Assembly: GCA_001897075.1 (NCBI GenBank)
Contig: MKRZ01000004.1
Coordinates: 27,250 to 65,862 of the forward strand
Length of the DNA: 38,613 nt
Reading direction: 5' to 3'
Source: Mesorhizobium sp. 61-13
GTDB taxonomy: Bacteria > Pseudomonadota > Alphaproteobacteria > Rhizobiales > Rhizobiaceae
Part shown: piece after piece, positions 8,427-16,541 of the stretch
How positions within the stretch are numbered: position 1 is the first letter of the stretch
Layout: each line of letters begins with the position of its first letter
Translations under genes and position numbers: made by a program
The notes under the pieces: model-generated
What the model saw: the letters and a program-made list of their open reading frames with translations, nothing else
Databases searched by the model: none
What the model was told of the DNA's origin: nothing

Positions 8427-9236
8427 TCACCTGACGCGCCGGCGTGTCAGCAGGGAAAGTGTGGCAAACAGCATGATCGACAGCGCGAGCAGCAGCGTCG
8501 CGGCCGCCATGATGGTCGGATTGATCTGGTCACGTATGCCGGAGAACATCTGTACCGGCAGAGTGCGCTGTTCGGCCGCCGTCATGAACAGCGCCACCAC
8601 GACTTCGTCGAACGAGGTTGCGAAGGCAAAGATCGCACCAGACACCACGCCTGGCATGATGTTCGGCAATGTTACCCGGAAGAACGTCGATGAGGGCGAC
8701 GCGCCGAGGCTCAATGCGGCCCGCGTCAGGTTGGTGTCATAGGTGGACAGAGTCGCTGTCACCGTTATGACGACGAAGGGCGTCGCCAGCGCCGTATGTG
8801 CCAGGACAAGACCGGTGCGGGTGTTGGTGAGGCCGAACTGGCCGAAGAAGAGATAGCTGCCGACCGCGACGATGACGATCGGTACGATCATCGGCGAAAT
8901 GAGTAGCGCCATGACTAGGCGCCGCGCCGGAAAGTCGGCGCGTGAAATGCCGAGCGCCGCCAGAGTGCCAAGCGTGGTGGCCAATATCGTGGTCAGTACG
9001 GCCGCGATTGCGCTGTTGGCAATTGCGGTCATCCAGCGCGGATTGCCGAAGAAGTCTTCATACCAGCGTAGTGAATATTCCTGCACCGGCAGCGTGAAGA
9101 ACGGGTCCTTGGAAAAGGACAGCGGCACGATGATGAACAGCGGCGCGATCAGGAACAGAAGAACCGCGACCGCCAATGCCACCACCAGCGTGCGCATCAG
9201 GCGTTCGGACGGCGTTGCGTAGGAAGGCAGCCACAT
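8427..9236 (-). CDS. ABC importer permease, PotC-like
   Basis: An inner-membrane permease of about 269 residues from the spermidine/putrescine (PotC) group, with six predicted membrane helices. The cytoplasmic EAA loop that contacts the ATPase is visible as SLGASPSSTFFRVTLPNIMPG minus its ends (about residues 175-195). I choose MWLPSYATP as the start because it lies four bases after the stop of the upstream permease; a GTG or similar start 12 codons earlier would overlap that gene. It is the last gene of the minus-strand importer operon 12674-8427. The substrate is unknown; the preceding hydantoinase and carbamoylase genes suggest a ureido or amino compound rather than polyamines themselves. 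Confidence 0.88.
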   Translation of the reverse strand: MWLPSYATPSERLMRTLVVALAVAVLLFLIAPLFIIVPLSFSKDPFFTLPVQEYSLRWYEDFFGNPRWMTAIANSAIAAVLTTILATTLGTLAALGISRADFPARRLVMALLISPMIVPIVIVAVGSYLFFGQFGLTNTRTGLVLAHTALATPFVVITVTATLSTYDTNLTRAALSLGASPSSTFFRVTLPNIMPGVVSGAIFAFATSFDEVVVALFMTAAEQRTLPVQMFSGIRDQINPTIMAAATLLLALSIMLFATLSLLTRRRVR

Positions 9237-9240
9237 GGCG

Positions 9241-10473
9241 TCACCCCAACTTGATCTTGTCGGCGCCGACAAGGCGCAGGAACAACAGGTAGATGGCCAG
9301 CGTCACGCCCAGCAGGACGACACCGAGGCCGGCGGCCAGGCCCCAGTTGAGGTCACGGTTGATGTAAACGGAGATGAAGTTCGAAACCATCTGGTCGCGC
9401 GGTCCGCCGACCAGCGCCGGCGTGATGTAGTAGCCGAGCGACAGGATGAAGGTCATCAGACAACCCGCGACGACGCCAGGCAGCGTCTGTGGCGCATAGA
9501 CCCGCCAGAAGGCTGAGGACGGTCCGGCTCCTAACGAACGTGCCGCCCGAAGCTGCGTCGTGGGGATAGAGCGCATCACGCTGTAAATCGGCAGGATGGT
9601 GAACGGCAACTGGATATGGGTCATCGCCGTCACTGTGCCAATCCGGGTGAAAATGAGCTGAATCTTCTCGCTCGTCAGGTGCAGCGCCATCAGGAGGTCG
9701 TTGATGATGCCGTCCGACTGCAGCAGCACCACCCATGCCGTGGTGCGTACAAGCAACGAGGTCCACAGCGGCAACAGCACCATCAGCATCATGATGCCGG
9801 CGACGGCCTTCGGCGCGATGGTCAGCACATAGGCGACCGGATAGCCGAGGAGAAGCGTGAACAGCGTCACCAGCCCGGCCACAAACAGCGTACGCCCCAG
9901 CACATCGAGGAAGATTGCCTGGTCACCGGCGGTGCGCTCGAGCGATCCGTCCGGAGCTTGCTGGAGATCGAGAGCGGTCAAAAGATAGTACGGCGTGAAC
10001 GACGCACCATTGCGCTTGATCACCGACCAAACATCCGGCGAAGCCCAATCCTGATGAAGTCCGATAAACTTTTCCTTGTAGGGCCCGGTTTCCAGTTTGT
10101 CCGCCATCCTGGCCGCAGACAGCACACGGCTGCGCATGCCCGAGATTTCATAGTTCAGTCGTTTGCCAAGGAGAGCCGCGGTGCTGTTGTCTTTGGCGAT
10201 TTTGAGGTCGGCGGCCAAGGCTGCGTAGACCGGCTCTTCGGGCGTGGAGGTCCCGTCCCAGTTCTCAAGAGCCACAAGCGTACGCGGCAGCACTTCGCGC
10301 GTTTCTGGATTGCCGAACGCCGTGACCAGCAAATAGAGGATCGGGGCGACAAAGGCGACGACAAGGAAGGCGATTAGCGGTAGCGCCAGTGAGAATGCGG
10401 CCCGCCGGGCCGGTCGTTCAGCCTTGCGCACGGCCATGAAAACGTTGATGCGGTCGATGTCCACGGCGCTCAT
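9241..10473 (-). CDS. ABC importer permease, PotB-like, with a long first loop
   Basis: A 410-residue inner-membrane permease related to PotB. After the first membrane helix (LALPLIAFLVVAFVAPILYL) comes an insert of about 130 residues (roughly 55-185) with charged and aromatic residues, probably periplasmic. The remaining helices then follow. The EAA loop reads AARSLGAGPSSAFWRVYAPQ. PotB proteins are usually about 280 residues, so the insert explains the extra length; similar long-loop permeases occur in alphaproteobacterial importers. The start is taken as MSAVDIDRI, with GGAGG about ten bases upstream; an earlier in-frame start overlaps the ATPase gene. It is the partner of the PotC-like gene four bases downstream. 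Confidence 0.87.
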   Translation of the reverse strand: MSAVDIDRINVFMAVRKAERPARRAAFSLALPLIAFLVVAFVAPILYLLVTAFGNPETREVLPRTLVALENWDGTSTPEEPVYAALAADLKIAKDNSTAALLGKRLNYEISGMRSRVLSAARMADKLETGPYKEKFIGLHQDWASPDVWSVIKRNGASFTPYYLLTALDLQQAPDGSLERTAGDQAIFLDVLGRTLFVAGLVTLFTLLLGYPVAYVLTIAPKAVAGIMMLMVLLPLWTSLLVRTTAWVVLLQSDGIINDLLMALHLTSEKIQLIFTRIGTVTAMTHIQLPFTILPIYSVMRSIPTTQLRAARSLGAGPSSAFWRVYAPQTLPGVVAGCLMTFILSLGYYITPALVGGPRDQMVSNFISVYINRDLNWGLAAGLGVVLLGVTLAIYLLFLRLVGADKIKLG

Positions 10474-10477
10474 GCTG

Positions 10478-11596
10478 TCATGCCTCCAGCAAGCGGCATT
10501 CCGCAACATTGCATTCGAGTGCGACGTCGTCCCCCGGCGCGAAAGGCCTTAACCGGCGAGCCGGAATGCGCGCCGTGACGAACTCGCCGCCAAAGGCTTC
10601 CACCGACAATCGCATATGGTCGCCCAGGAAGAAGACGTCCCTCACTTTGCCGCCGAACCGGTTGAAGTCCGGGCGGCCATCCTGGCCGGCGAGCCCGATA
10701 TTCTCAGGCCTGACCGATACGCTCATGTCGCCACCGGTGCCTGAAATGTCGGCGGCGGCCTTGAATTTTGATCCATCGCCCATGCGCACCACGGCCATGC
10801 CGCCTTCGCGACCGAGCAAGGTGCATGGCAGGGTGTTGTTTTCGCCGATGAAAGAGGCGACGAAGCGGTTCGACGGTTCGTTGTAGAGCGTTTCAGGGTC
10901 GGCAAGTTGCTGGATGCGCCCGTCGTGGAACACCGCAATGCGGTCGGACATGGTCAAGGCCTCCGACTGGTCGTGGGTGACATAGACCATGGTGATGCCG
11001 AGCGAGGTCTGGAGTTGCTTGATCTCGATCTGCATGCGTTCGCGCAACTGCTTGTCGAGTGCACCGAGCGGTTCGTCCATCAAAACCAGCGAAGGCTCGA
11101 ACACCAGCGCACGCGCCAATGCCACGCGCTGCTGCTGGCCGCCTGAAAGCTGCGCCGGACGACGGTCGCCCAGCGCTTCGAGGCTGACGCGGCCAAGGGC
11201 TTCGCGCACCTTGTCCTTCGCGGCAACCCCCGTGATGCCGCGATAGCGCAACGGGAAGGCGACGTTCTCCGCCACCGTCATGTGCGGGAACAAGGCGTAG
11301 TTCTGGAACACGAAGCCGATATTGCGCTTTTCGGGGGGCAAGCGCTCGACAGGCTTGCCGTCGAGCAGGATGTGGCCAAGCGTCGGGCGTTCGAAGCCAC
11401 CCAGCATCATCAACGTTGTGGTCTTGCCGGAGCCCGAAGGCCCCAGCATAGTCAAAAATTCGCCGCGGCGGACGTTGAGGTTAAGGTCCTTAACGACGAA
11501 GTTGATGCCGTCGTAGGACTTCTTCACATCCTCGAAGCGAACGAGGGCATCGACTGGTCTGTCCGCTGCAACTGACACTCGCTGGGAAAAGTTCAT
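10478..11596 (-). CDS. ABC importer ATPase, PotA-like
   Basis: A 372-residue ATPase energising the importer encoded by its neighbours. Visible motifs are Walker A GPSGSGKT (52-59), the Q-loop VFQNYALFPH with Gln98, the signature LSGGQQQRVALARAL (150-164), Walker B LVLMDEP (170-176) with Glu175 and the switch THDQ with His208. A C-terminal TOBE-type region (about 290-372) with SVRPENIGL is typical of the polyamine and iron(III) importer ATPases. It lies between the binding-protein gene (25 bases upstream) and the PotB-like permease. Confidence 0.92.
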   Translation of the reverse strand: MNFSQRVSVAADRPVDALVRFEDVKKSYDGINFVVKDLNLNVRRGEFLTMLGPSGSGKTTTLMMLGGFERPTLGHILLDGKPVERLPPEKRNIGFVFQNYALFPHMTVAENVAFPLRYRGITGVAAKDKVREALGRVSLEALGDRRPAQLSGGQQQRVALARALVFEPSLVLMDEPLGALDKQLRERMQIEIKQLQTSLGITMVYVTHDQSEALTMSDRIAVFHDGRIQQLADPETLYNEPSNRFVASFIGENNTLPCTLLGREGGMAVVRMGDGSKFKAAADISGTGGDMSVSVRPENIGLAGQDGRPDFNRFGGKVRDVFFLGDHMRLSVEAFGGEFVTARIPARRLRPFAPGDDVALECNVAECRLLEA

Positions 11597-11621
11597 CGAT
11601 GCTCTCCTACGCGTGCTCGCG

Positions 11622-12674
11622 TTACTGGGCGAGCCAGGTCGTGAACCGCTTGCGGATCTCGTCGCCGTTGTCCGCCCAGAAGGCGTTGTCCAATGTCAGC
11701 GAGACCGTAAGGTTTTCTGGGCTGGTAGGCAGGTTCTTGGCATCTTCCGGCGCAACGAATTCGGCGGACGATTTGCGCACCGGACCGTAAGGAATGTATT
11801 TGGTGATACCTGCCAGAACCTTTGGCTCGACCGCATACTTGATGAATGCGAGCGACGCGGCGGTGTTCTTGGCGCCCTTCGGGATCACCCAATAGTTGGA
11901 ATCGAGGATCTGGTTGTCCCAGACGATACGAAAGTCCTTGCCTTCCTTGTTGGCGTTGTAGATGCGGCCGTTCCAGGCCGTCGTCATGACCACTTCGCCC
12001 GACGCCAGCAGTTGCGGTGCCTGTGCGCCGGCTTCCCACCACACGATGCTGTCCTTGATCGTGTCGAGCTTGGCGAAGGCGCGATCGACGCCCTCCGGCG
12101 TGGATAGAGTGTCGTAAACCTGATCGGCCGGCACGCCATCGGCCAACAGGGCGAATTCGAGGTTGGTTGCGGGGTTCTTCCACAGGCCGCGCTTACCGGG
12201 ATATTTCTGCGTATCGAACAGATCCTTGATCGTCGTCGGCCCATCTGTGAGCTTGGCGCCATCAAAGGCCAGCGTGGTCGCATAGACGATCGTGCCGACG
12301 CCACACTCGGAGGTCGTGCCATCGATCCAATCCTCTTGCGGACCGATGGCCGACCAGTCGATCTTCTCGAAAATGCCCTCGTCGCAGCCCTGAAGCAGGG
12401 TCGGTGCATCGACGTCGACGACGTCGACCGTGGTGTTGCCGGATTCGATCATCGCCTTGATCTTGGCGATTTCACCGCCGTACTCCTGCTCATCCACCTT
12501 GATACCGGCGCTGGCCGCGTAAGTCTCGAACACCGCCTTGCGCTGCGCCTCCTGATAGGCGCCGCCAAAACTCATGACCGAAAGCGTATCCTGTGCCAGG
12601 GCCGCCTTTGCGCCAAGGGGCGCAAGCGCCACCAGTGACAAGGCAAGCATGCGGCCTGTTAAGCGATGTCCCAT
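11622..12674 (-). CDS. Periplasmic solute-binding protein, PotD-like
   Basis: A binding protein of about 350 residues for the ABC importer. The signal peptide spans residues 1-27 (hydrophobic MLALSLVALAPLGAKAALA, cleavage before QDTLSV). The mature protein begins with the family pattern LSVMSFGGAYQEAQRKAVFE and contains VDVVDVDAPTLLQGC, typical of group 1 spermidine/putrescine-type binding proteins. I take MGHRLTG as the start because GGGAG lies 8 bases before it. It is the first gene of the four-gene importer operon; the hydantoinase gene ends 259 bases upstream on the same strand, so the importer may have its own promoter. The ligand cannot be deduced, as this family binds polyamines, amino acids and opines. 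Confidence 0.9.
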   Translation of the reverse strand: MGHRLTGRMLALSLVALAPLGAKAALAQDTLSVMSFGGAYQEAQRKAVFETYAASAGIKVDEQEYGGEIAKIKAMIESGNTTVDVVDVDAPTLLQGCDEGIFEKIDWSAIGPQEDWIDGTTSECGVGTIVYATTLAFDGAKLTDGPTTIKDLFDTQKYPGKRGLWKNPATNLEFALLADGVPADQVYDTLSTPEGVDRAFAKLDTIKDSIVWWEAGAQAPQLLASGEVVMTTAWNGRIYNANKEGKDFRIVWDNQILDSNYWVIPKGAKNTAASLAFIKYAVEPKVLAGITKYIPYGPVRKSSAEFVAPEDAKNLPTSPENLTVSLTLDNAFWADNGDEIRKRFTTWLAQ

Positions 12675-12933
12675 TTCCGCCACTCCCATTCTCGGTTGGA
12701 AAACGTGGCTTCGGCTTAGTTTTCTAATGTGCCTCGGCCATTCGAGGACGGTAATTAGGAGCCGGCATCACGGCAAATAAGTACATTGCATGGGCCCATG
12801 AGCAACCGTTATCGGCCACGGTCGCCAGCGCGGAGACCTCGCATGGACCGCGCCAGTTGATGTCGCCAAATACCAGAAGTTATAGCTTGTACGACACGGA
12901 TAAAGGTAAGGCTGAGCGTGGTCGTGCGCCCGA
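12675..12933 (-). promoter_or_regulatory. Gap between hydantoinase gene and importer operon
   Basis: There is no gene in these 259 bases. The gap is far larger than any other in the minus-strand array, so a separate promoter for the binding-protein gene is likely here. I do not see a clear terminator hairpin or a consensus promoter. Confidence 0.3.
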
Positions 12934-14328
12934 TCAACCTTTGGTCCGTGCGACGTGCTCCCCGAAACCTTTGGCGCCGACCAAATCGCCATCGCGGACA
13001 ACAAAGCGGCCGCGCACCATCGTCGAAACCGGCCAGCCCGTCACCTGCAACCCCTCATACGGGGTGTAGTCGGCACCGTCGTGCAGAAGGTCATGCGTGA
13101 TTGTCACTTGCCGTTCCGGATCCCAGATCGCGATATCGGCGTCCGATCCGATCGCAATCGAACCTTTCCTTGGGTAGAGACCGTAGGTCCGGGCGTGATT
13201 GGTTGCTGTGAGCGCCACGAACTGCTGCAAGCTGATCCGACCCTTGATGACGCCTTCAGAGAACAGGATCGGCAAGCGGGCAGCAATGCCGGGCACGCCG
13301 TTAGGCACCCAGCGGAAGCTGCTTCTGCCCTTCGCATTGAGCTTGCCCGCCGGATCATTGTAGCGGAACGCGCAGTGGTCGGACGAATAAAGGGCAAAGG
13401 TGCCGCGCGCCAACCCCTCCCAGCAAGCCTCCTGGCTCGACCGATCGCGGGGCGGCGGCGAGCAGACATATTTGGCGCCCTCCATGTCGAGGCCCTCGAG
13501 GTCGGAGGCAGTCAGCATGAGATATTGCGGGCAGGTTTCGCCGACGATGTTGAGCCCGCGCGCATTGGCGCGCGCGATCTCGTCTCTGGCTTCGGCGTTC
13601 GACACATGCACGATGACGATGGGGACATCGACCACCTCGGCCAACGTGATCGCCCGGTGCGTGGCCTCGCGCTCGGCGGGAACCGGGCGGGAAAGGGCGT
13701 GATAGTAAGGTGCCGTTTTGCCGTCCCGCTCCAGCTGATCGGTCAGGAAGCGGATGACGTCATCGTTCTCGGCGTGCACCATGACCAGCGATCCGGTGCG
13801 GCGAGCAGCCGAAAGCACTTCGAGGATTTCGCCGTCCTTCAGGGCAAGGCCGGCATAGGTCATGTAGATCTTGAGCGAGGTGTAGCCTTCTTCAACCAGT
13901 GCCGGCAGTTCCTGGCCGAGTACGGAGGCGGTCGGATCGGCGATGATCAGGTGAAACGACGTATCGACATAGCAGGCGTCTTCAGCCCGCGCATGGTAGA
14001 TCTTGAGGGCTTCACGCAAGGACTGGTCGCGTTCTTGCATGCAAAAGGGCATGACCGTGGTTGTCCCGCCAAACGCCGCCGATCTGGTTCCGGTCTCGAA
14101 ATCGTCTGCCGAAACGATGCCGGGCGCTGACGGCTGAGCGAGGTGGACGTGGCTGTCGATGCCGCCGGGCATCACCAGCATGCCGTGGGCATCGACGGTT
14201 TCTGCCGCGCGGCCGAGATCGGTGCCCAGGGCGGCAATGCGCCCGTCGCGGATGCCGACATCGCAGCGCATGGTGTCGCCCGCGGTGACGACCGTGCCAC
14301 CGCGAATGATCATGTCAAAGTCAAGCAT
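12934..14328 (-). CDS. Hydantoinase/dihydropyrimidinase-family cyclic amidohydrolase
   Basis: A 464-residue cytosolic binuclear-zinc hydrolase that opens cyclic ureides (hydantoins or dihydropyrimidines) to N-carbamoyl amino acids. Metal ligands are in place: His60 and His62 in GGIDSHVHL, the carboxylated Lys153 in SLKIYMTY, His185 in VMVHAEN, His241 in IVHVSN and Asp317 in SSDHCAF. The length and the YMTY and CSPPPRD sequences fit the D-hydantoinase/dihydropyrimidinase group rather than allantoinase. A GGAGGGG ribosome binding site precedes the ATG. It lies just downstream of a D-carbamoylase gene, the standard partner for D-hydantoinase. Its natural substrate is not known; pyrimidine reduction genes are absent here. 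Confidence 0.92.
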   Translation of the reverse strand: MLDFDMIIRGGTVVTAGDTMRCDVGIRDGRIAALGTDLGRAAETVDAHGMLVMPGGIDSHVHLAQPSAPGIVSADDFETGTRSAAFGGTTTVMPFCMQERDQSLREALKIYHARAEDACYVDTSFHLIIADPTASVLGQELPALVEEGYTSLKIYMTYAGLALKDGEILEVLSAARRTGSLVMVHAENDDVIRFLTDQLERDGKTAPYYHALSRPVPAEREATHRAITLAEVVDVPIVIVHVSNAEARDEIARANARGLNIVGETCPQYLMLTASDLEGLDMEGAKYVCSPPPRDRSSQEACWEGLARGTFALYSSDHCAFRYNDPAGKLNAKGRSSFRWVPNGVPGIAARLPILFSEGVIKGRISLQQFVALTATNHARTYGLYPRKGSIAIGSDADIAIWDPERQVTITHDLLHDGADYTPYEGLQVTGWPVSTMVRGRFVVRDGDLVGAKGFGEHVARTKG

Positions 14329-14361
14329 TGCCGACCCCTCCGGTTCTATCGCTGCGTTCGG

Positions 14362-15282
14362 CTATTTCGTCACGAATGACAGCAGCGGATACATGTCGGG
14401 CCGGCGATGCAGCGAGAAATTGAACACGTTGTCGCGGATTTCCCGGCAGCGGTCGAGGTCGCAATCGTAGGTGACCAGTTCGTCGCCAAGGGTCCCGCAC
14501 ATCGCAACGATCTCCCCCGTCGGCGCGATGATGCAGCTTTGTCCGATCAGGCTGCAGCCTTCCTCTATGCCCGCCTTGGCCACGCCGACCACCCACATGC
14601 CGTTCTGATAGGCGCCGGCCTGCATCACCAGATGGTTGTGGAAGCACTGCAGGTGATCATGCTCCGGTGCCGGCGGATAGTGGGCCGGGGTGTTATAGCC
14701 GATCAGCATAATCTCCGAGCCGCGAAGTGCGGCTTCGCGATAGATTTCCGGCCAGCGACGGTCGTTGCACAAGGCAAGGGAGACCCGACCGCCGAAGGCT
14801 TCGACCGGCTCGAAGTGGTTGACGCCCGGTTCGAAGTAGCGCTTCTCCAGATGCTGGAAAGCGCGCCACGGTTCGTGCTCGACATGGCCGGGTAGATGGA
14901 CCTTGCGGTAGCGGGAAACGATCTCGCCGTTTTGATCGACCAGGATGGCGGTATTGTAGTGCCGCACCTTGCCGTTTTCGTCGGCGAGTTCCGCAAAGCC
15001 GAGATAAAAGCCGACACCGAGCTCACGGGATCGATCGAACAATGGTTGGGTTTCAGCGCTCGGCATTTCCTTCTCGAAAAAGGCGTCGATGTCTGCCTGT
15101 TGCTCAAAGTACCAGCGCGGGAAGAACGTGGTCAGCGCCAGTTCCGGGAACACCACGAACTGACACTGCTTGGCCTTTGCCTCTTCCAGCAGCGCGATCA
15201 TACGGGCAACGGCAGACGATCTCGGTTCGTCTCTTGCGATCGGCCCGAGCTGGGCCGCGCCGACGGTCACTGTTCTGGTCAT
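14362..15282 (-). CDS. N-carbamoyl-D-amino acid hydrolase
   Basis: A 306-residue nitrilase-superfamily enzyme (EC 3.5.1.77) removing the carbamoyl group from N-carbamoyl-D-amino acids to give the amino acid, CO2 and ammonia. The catalytic triad sits at exactly the positions of the Agrobacterium D-carbamoylase: Glu47 in VFPELALTTFFPRW, Lys127 in YRKVHLPGH and Cys172 in LCNDRRWPE. The segments HLEKRYFEPG, GYNTP and HDHL also match. Its ATG shares one base with the stop codon of the upstream M20 gene (TAATG), and AGGAG precedes it. It would act on the product of the hydantoinase encoded next. Confidence 0.93.
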   Translation of the reverse strand: MTRTVTVGAAQLGPIARDEPRSSAVARMIALLEEAKAKQCQFVVFPELALTTFFPRWYFEQQADIDAFFEKEMPSAETQPLFDRSRELGVGFYLGFAELADENGKVRHYNTAILVDQNGEIVSRYRKVHLPGHVEHEPWRAFQHLEKRYFEPGVNHFEPVEAFGGRVSLALCNDRRWPEIYREAALRGSEIMLIGYNTPAHYPPAPEHDHLQCFHNHLVMQAGAYQNGMWVVGVAKAGIEEGCSLIGQSCIIAPTGEIVAMCGTLGDELVTYDCDLDRCREIRDNVFNFSLHRRPDMYPLLSFVTK

Positions 15283-16541
15283 TACTGCTTCTCCTGGTTG
15301 GCACCGGACCGCGCGGTTTCGAGGACGGTTGCGAGCAAAAGGTTGGCGCCGTTTTCGAGATCGGCCGGGTGGGTCAGTTCCTGGATGTTGTGGCTGATGC
15401 CATCCACGCTCGGTACGAAGATCATCGCCGCGGGACAGATGCGTGCAAGCATTTGCGCATCGTGGCCCGCGCCTGACGGCATGCGGCGGTTCGACATGCC
15501 GAGCCGGTTGGCGCCGGCTTCGACGGCTGCCACCAAACGTTTGTCGAATTCGACAGGCTCGAAACGCGCAAGCGCCCGCACCTCCACCGAAACGCCAACT
15601 CTCGCTGCGATTTCGATAACGCGCTCGGCCAAGCGGCGCTCTGCCTGCTGCAACAACTGTTCGTCGGTGTTGCGAAGATCGACGGTAAACCTTGCCGTTT
15701 CCGGCACCACGTTCACCAGGTTCGGATGAAGGTTGAAGGAACCGACGGTGCCGACTTGAGCGCCGCCGATCTCTGTCACGATTGCGTGCACGGCAGCGGC
15801 AATCTGTGCCGCTGCTAGTCCGGCATCGTGGCGCAGACGCATCGGCGTTGTTCCGGCATGAGAAGACCGTCCTCTAACCGTAAATTCCTGCCAGGAGATG
15901 CCTTGCACGCCCTCGACTACGCCGATCTGAAGATCCTCGTCCTCCAGAACCGGGCCTTGTTCGATATGCAGTTCGAGATAGGCATGCACCGCCGGTGCGC
16001 CTTCAAGGCGTGTTCCGCCGTAGCCTATGCGTTCCAGGCAGTCGCCGACAGTTTGCCCGTCGATTCCTTGCGTGGCGCGCGCCTCTTCGACGGCCAGACC
16101 GCCGACATAGACAAGACTGCCCATCATGTCAGGTGCGAAGCGTGCCCCTTCTTCGTTGGTGAAGGCGGCTACGACGATAGGCCGATCCGTAGTCAAGCCG
16201 GCTTCGTTCAGCGTCTCGACGATCTCAAGCCCAGCAAGGACCCCAAGGCACCCATCGTAAAGCCCACCCGTCGCAACCGTGTCGATGTGAGAGCCGATCA
16301 TCACCGGCTCGATGTTCTGACGGCCCGCGCGTCGGCCGAAAATGTTGCCGATGTCATCCACGATCACTTCAAGGCCGAGCGCGCGCATCCAGGACACGAC
16401 GAGATCTCGGCCTTGCTGGTCCTCTTGCGTCAACGCAAGTCTGCATACTCCGCCACCCGGCAAGGCACCTACGCGGCCGAGCTCCTTGAGGCGACTGACG
16501 AGGCGATCAGCGTTGATGCGCAGGTTGCTGGCGCCAGTCAT
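15282..16541 (-). CDS. M20 amidohydrolase, N-carbamoyl-L-amino acid hydrolase/allantoate amidohydrolase family
   Basis: A 419-residue metal-dependent amidohydrolase of the hydantoinase/carbamoylase family. Metal ligands are visible: His85 in GSHIDTV, Asp96 in YDGCLGV, Glu130/Glu131 in NEEGARF, His192 in ELHIEQGP and His384 in SHNIQE. The dimer-bridging substrate residues are His228 in RSSHAGTTPM, Asn273 and Arg290. Such enzymes decarbamoylate N-carbamoyl-L-amino acids, allantoate or 3-ureidopropionate; the sequence alone does not fix which. Its start overlaps the ammonia-lyase stop by four bases, so the two are tightly coupled. A decarbamoylase feeding 2,3-diaminopropionate to that lyase is my working hypothesis. 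It resembles E. coli YgeY in context but not in subfamily. Confidence 0.88.
   Translation of the reverse strand: MTGASNLRINADRLVSRLKELGRVGALPGGGVCRLALTQEDQQGRDLVVSWMRALGLEVIVDDIGNIFGRRAGRQNIEPVMIGSHIDTVATGGLYDGCLGVLAGLEIVETLNEAGLTTDRPIVVAAFTNEEGARFAPDMMGSLVYVGGLAVEEARATQGIDGQTVGDCLERIGYGGTRLEGAPAVHAYLELHIEQGPVLEDEDLQIGVVEGVQGISWQEFTVRGRSSHAGTTPMRLRHDAGLAAAQIAAAVHAIVTEIGGAQVGTVGSFNLHPNLVNVVPETARFTVDLRNTDEQLLQQAERRLAERVIEIAARVGVSVEVRALARFEPVEFDKRLVAAVEAGANRLGMSNRRMPSGAGHDAQMLARICPAAMIFVPSVDGISHNIQELTHPADLENGANLLLATVLETARSGANQEKQ

Noticed and set aside
12934..14328. Assignment as dihydropyrimidinase of the reductive pyrimidine pathway
   Set aside because: No dihydropyrimidine dehydrogenase genes (PydA/PreT-like) are present, and the partner is a D-carbamoylase; the broader family name is safer.
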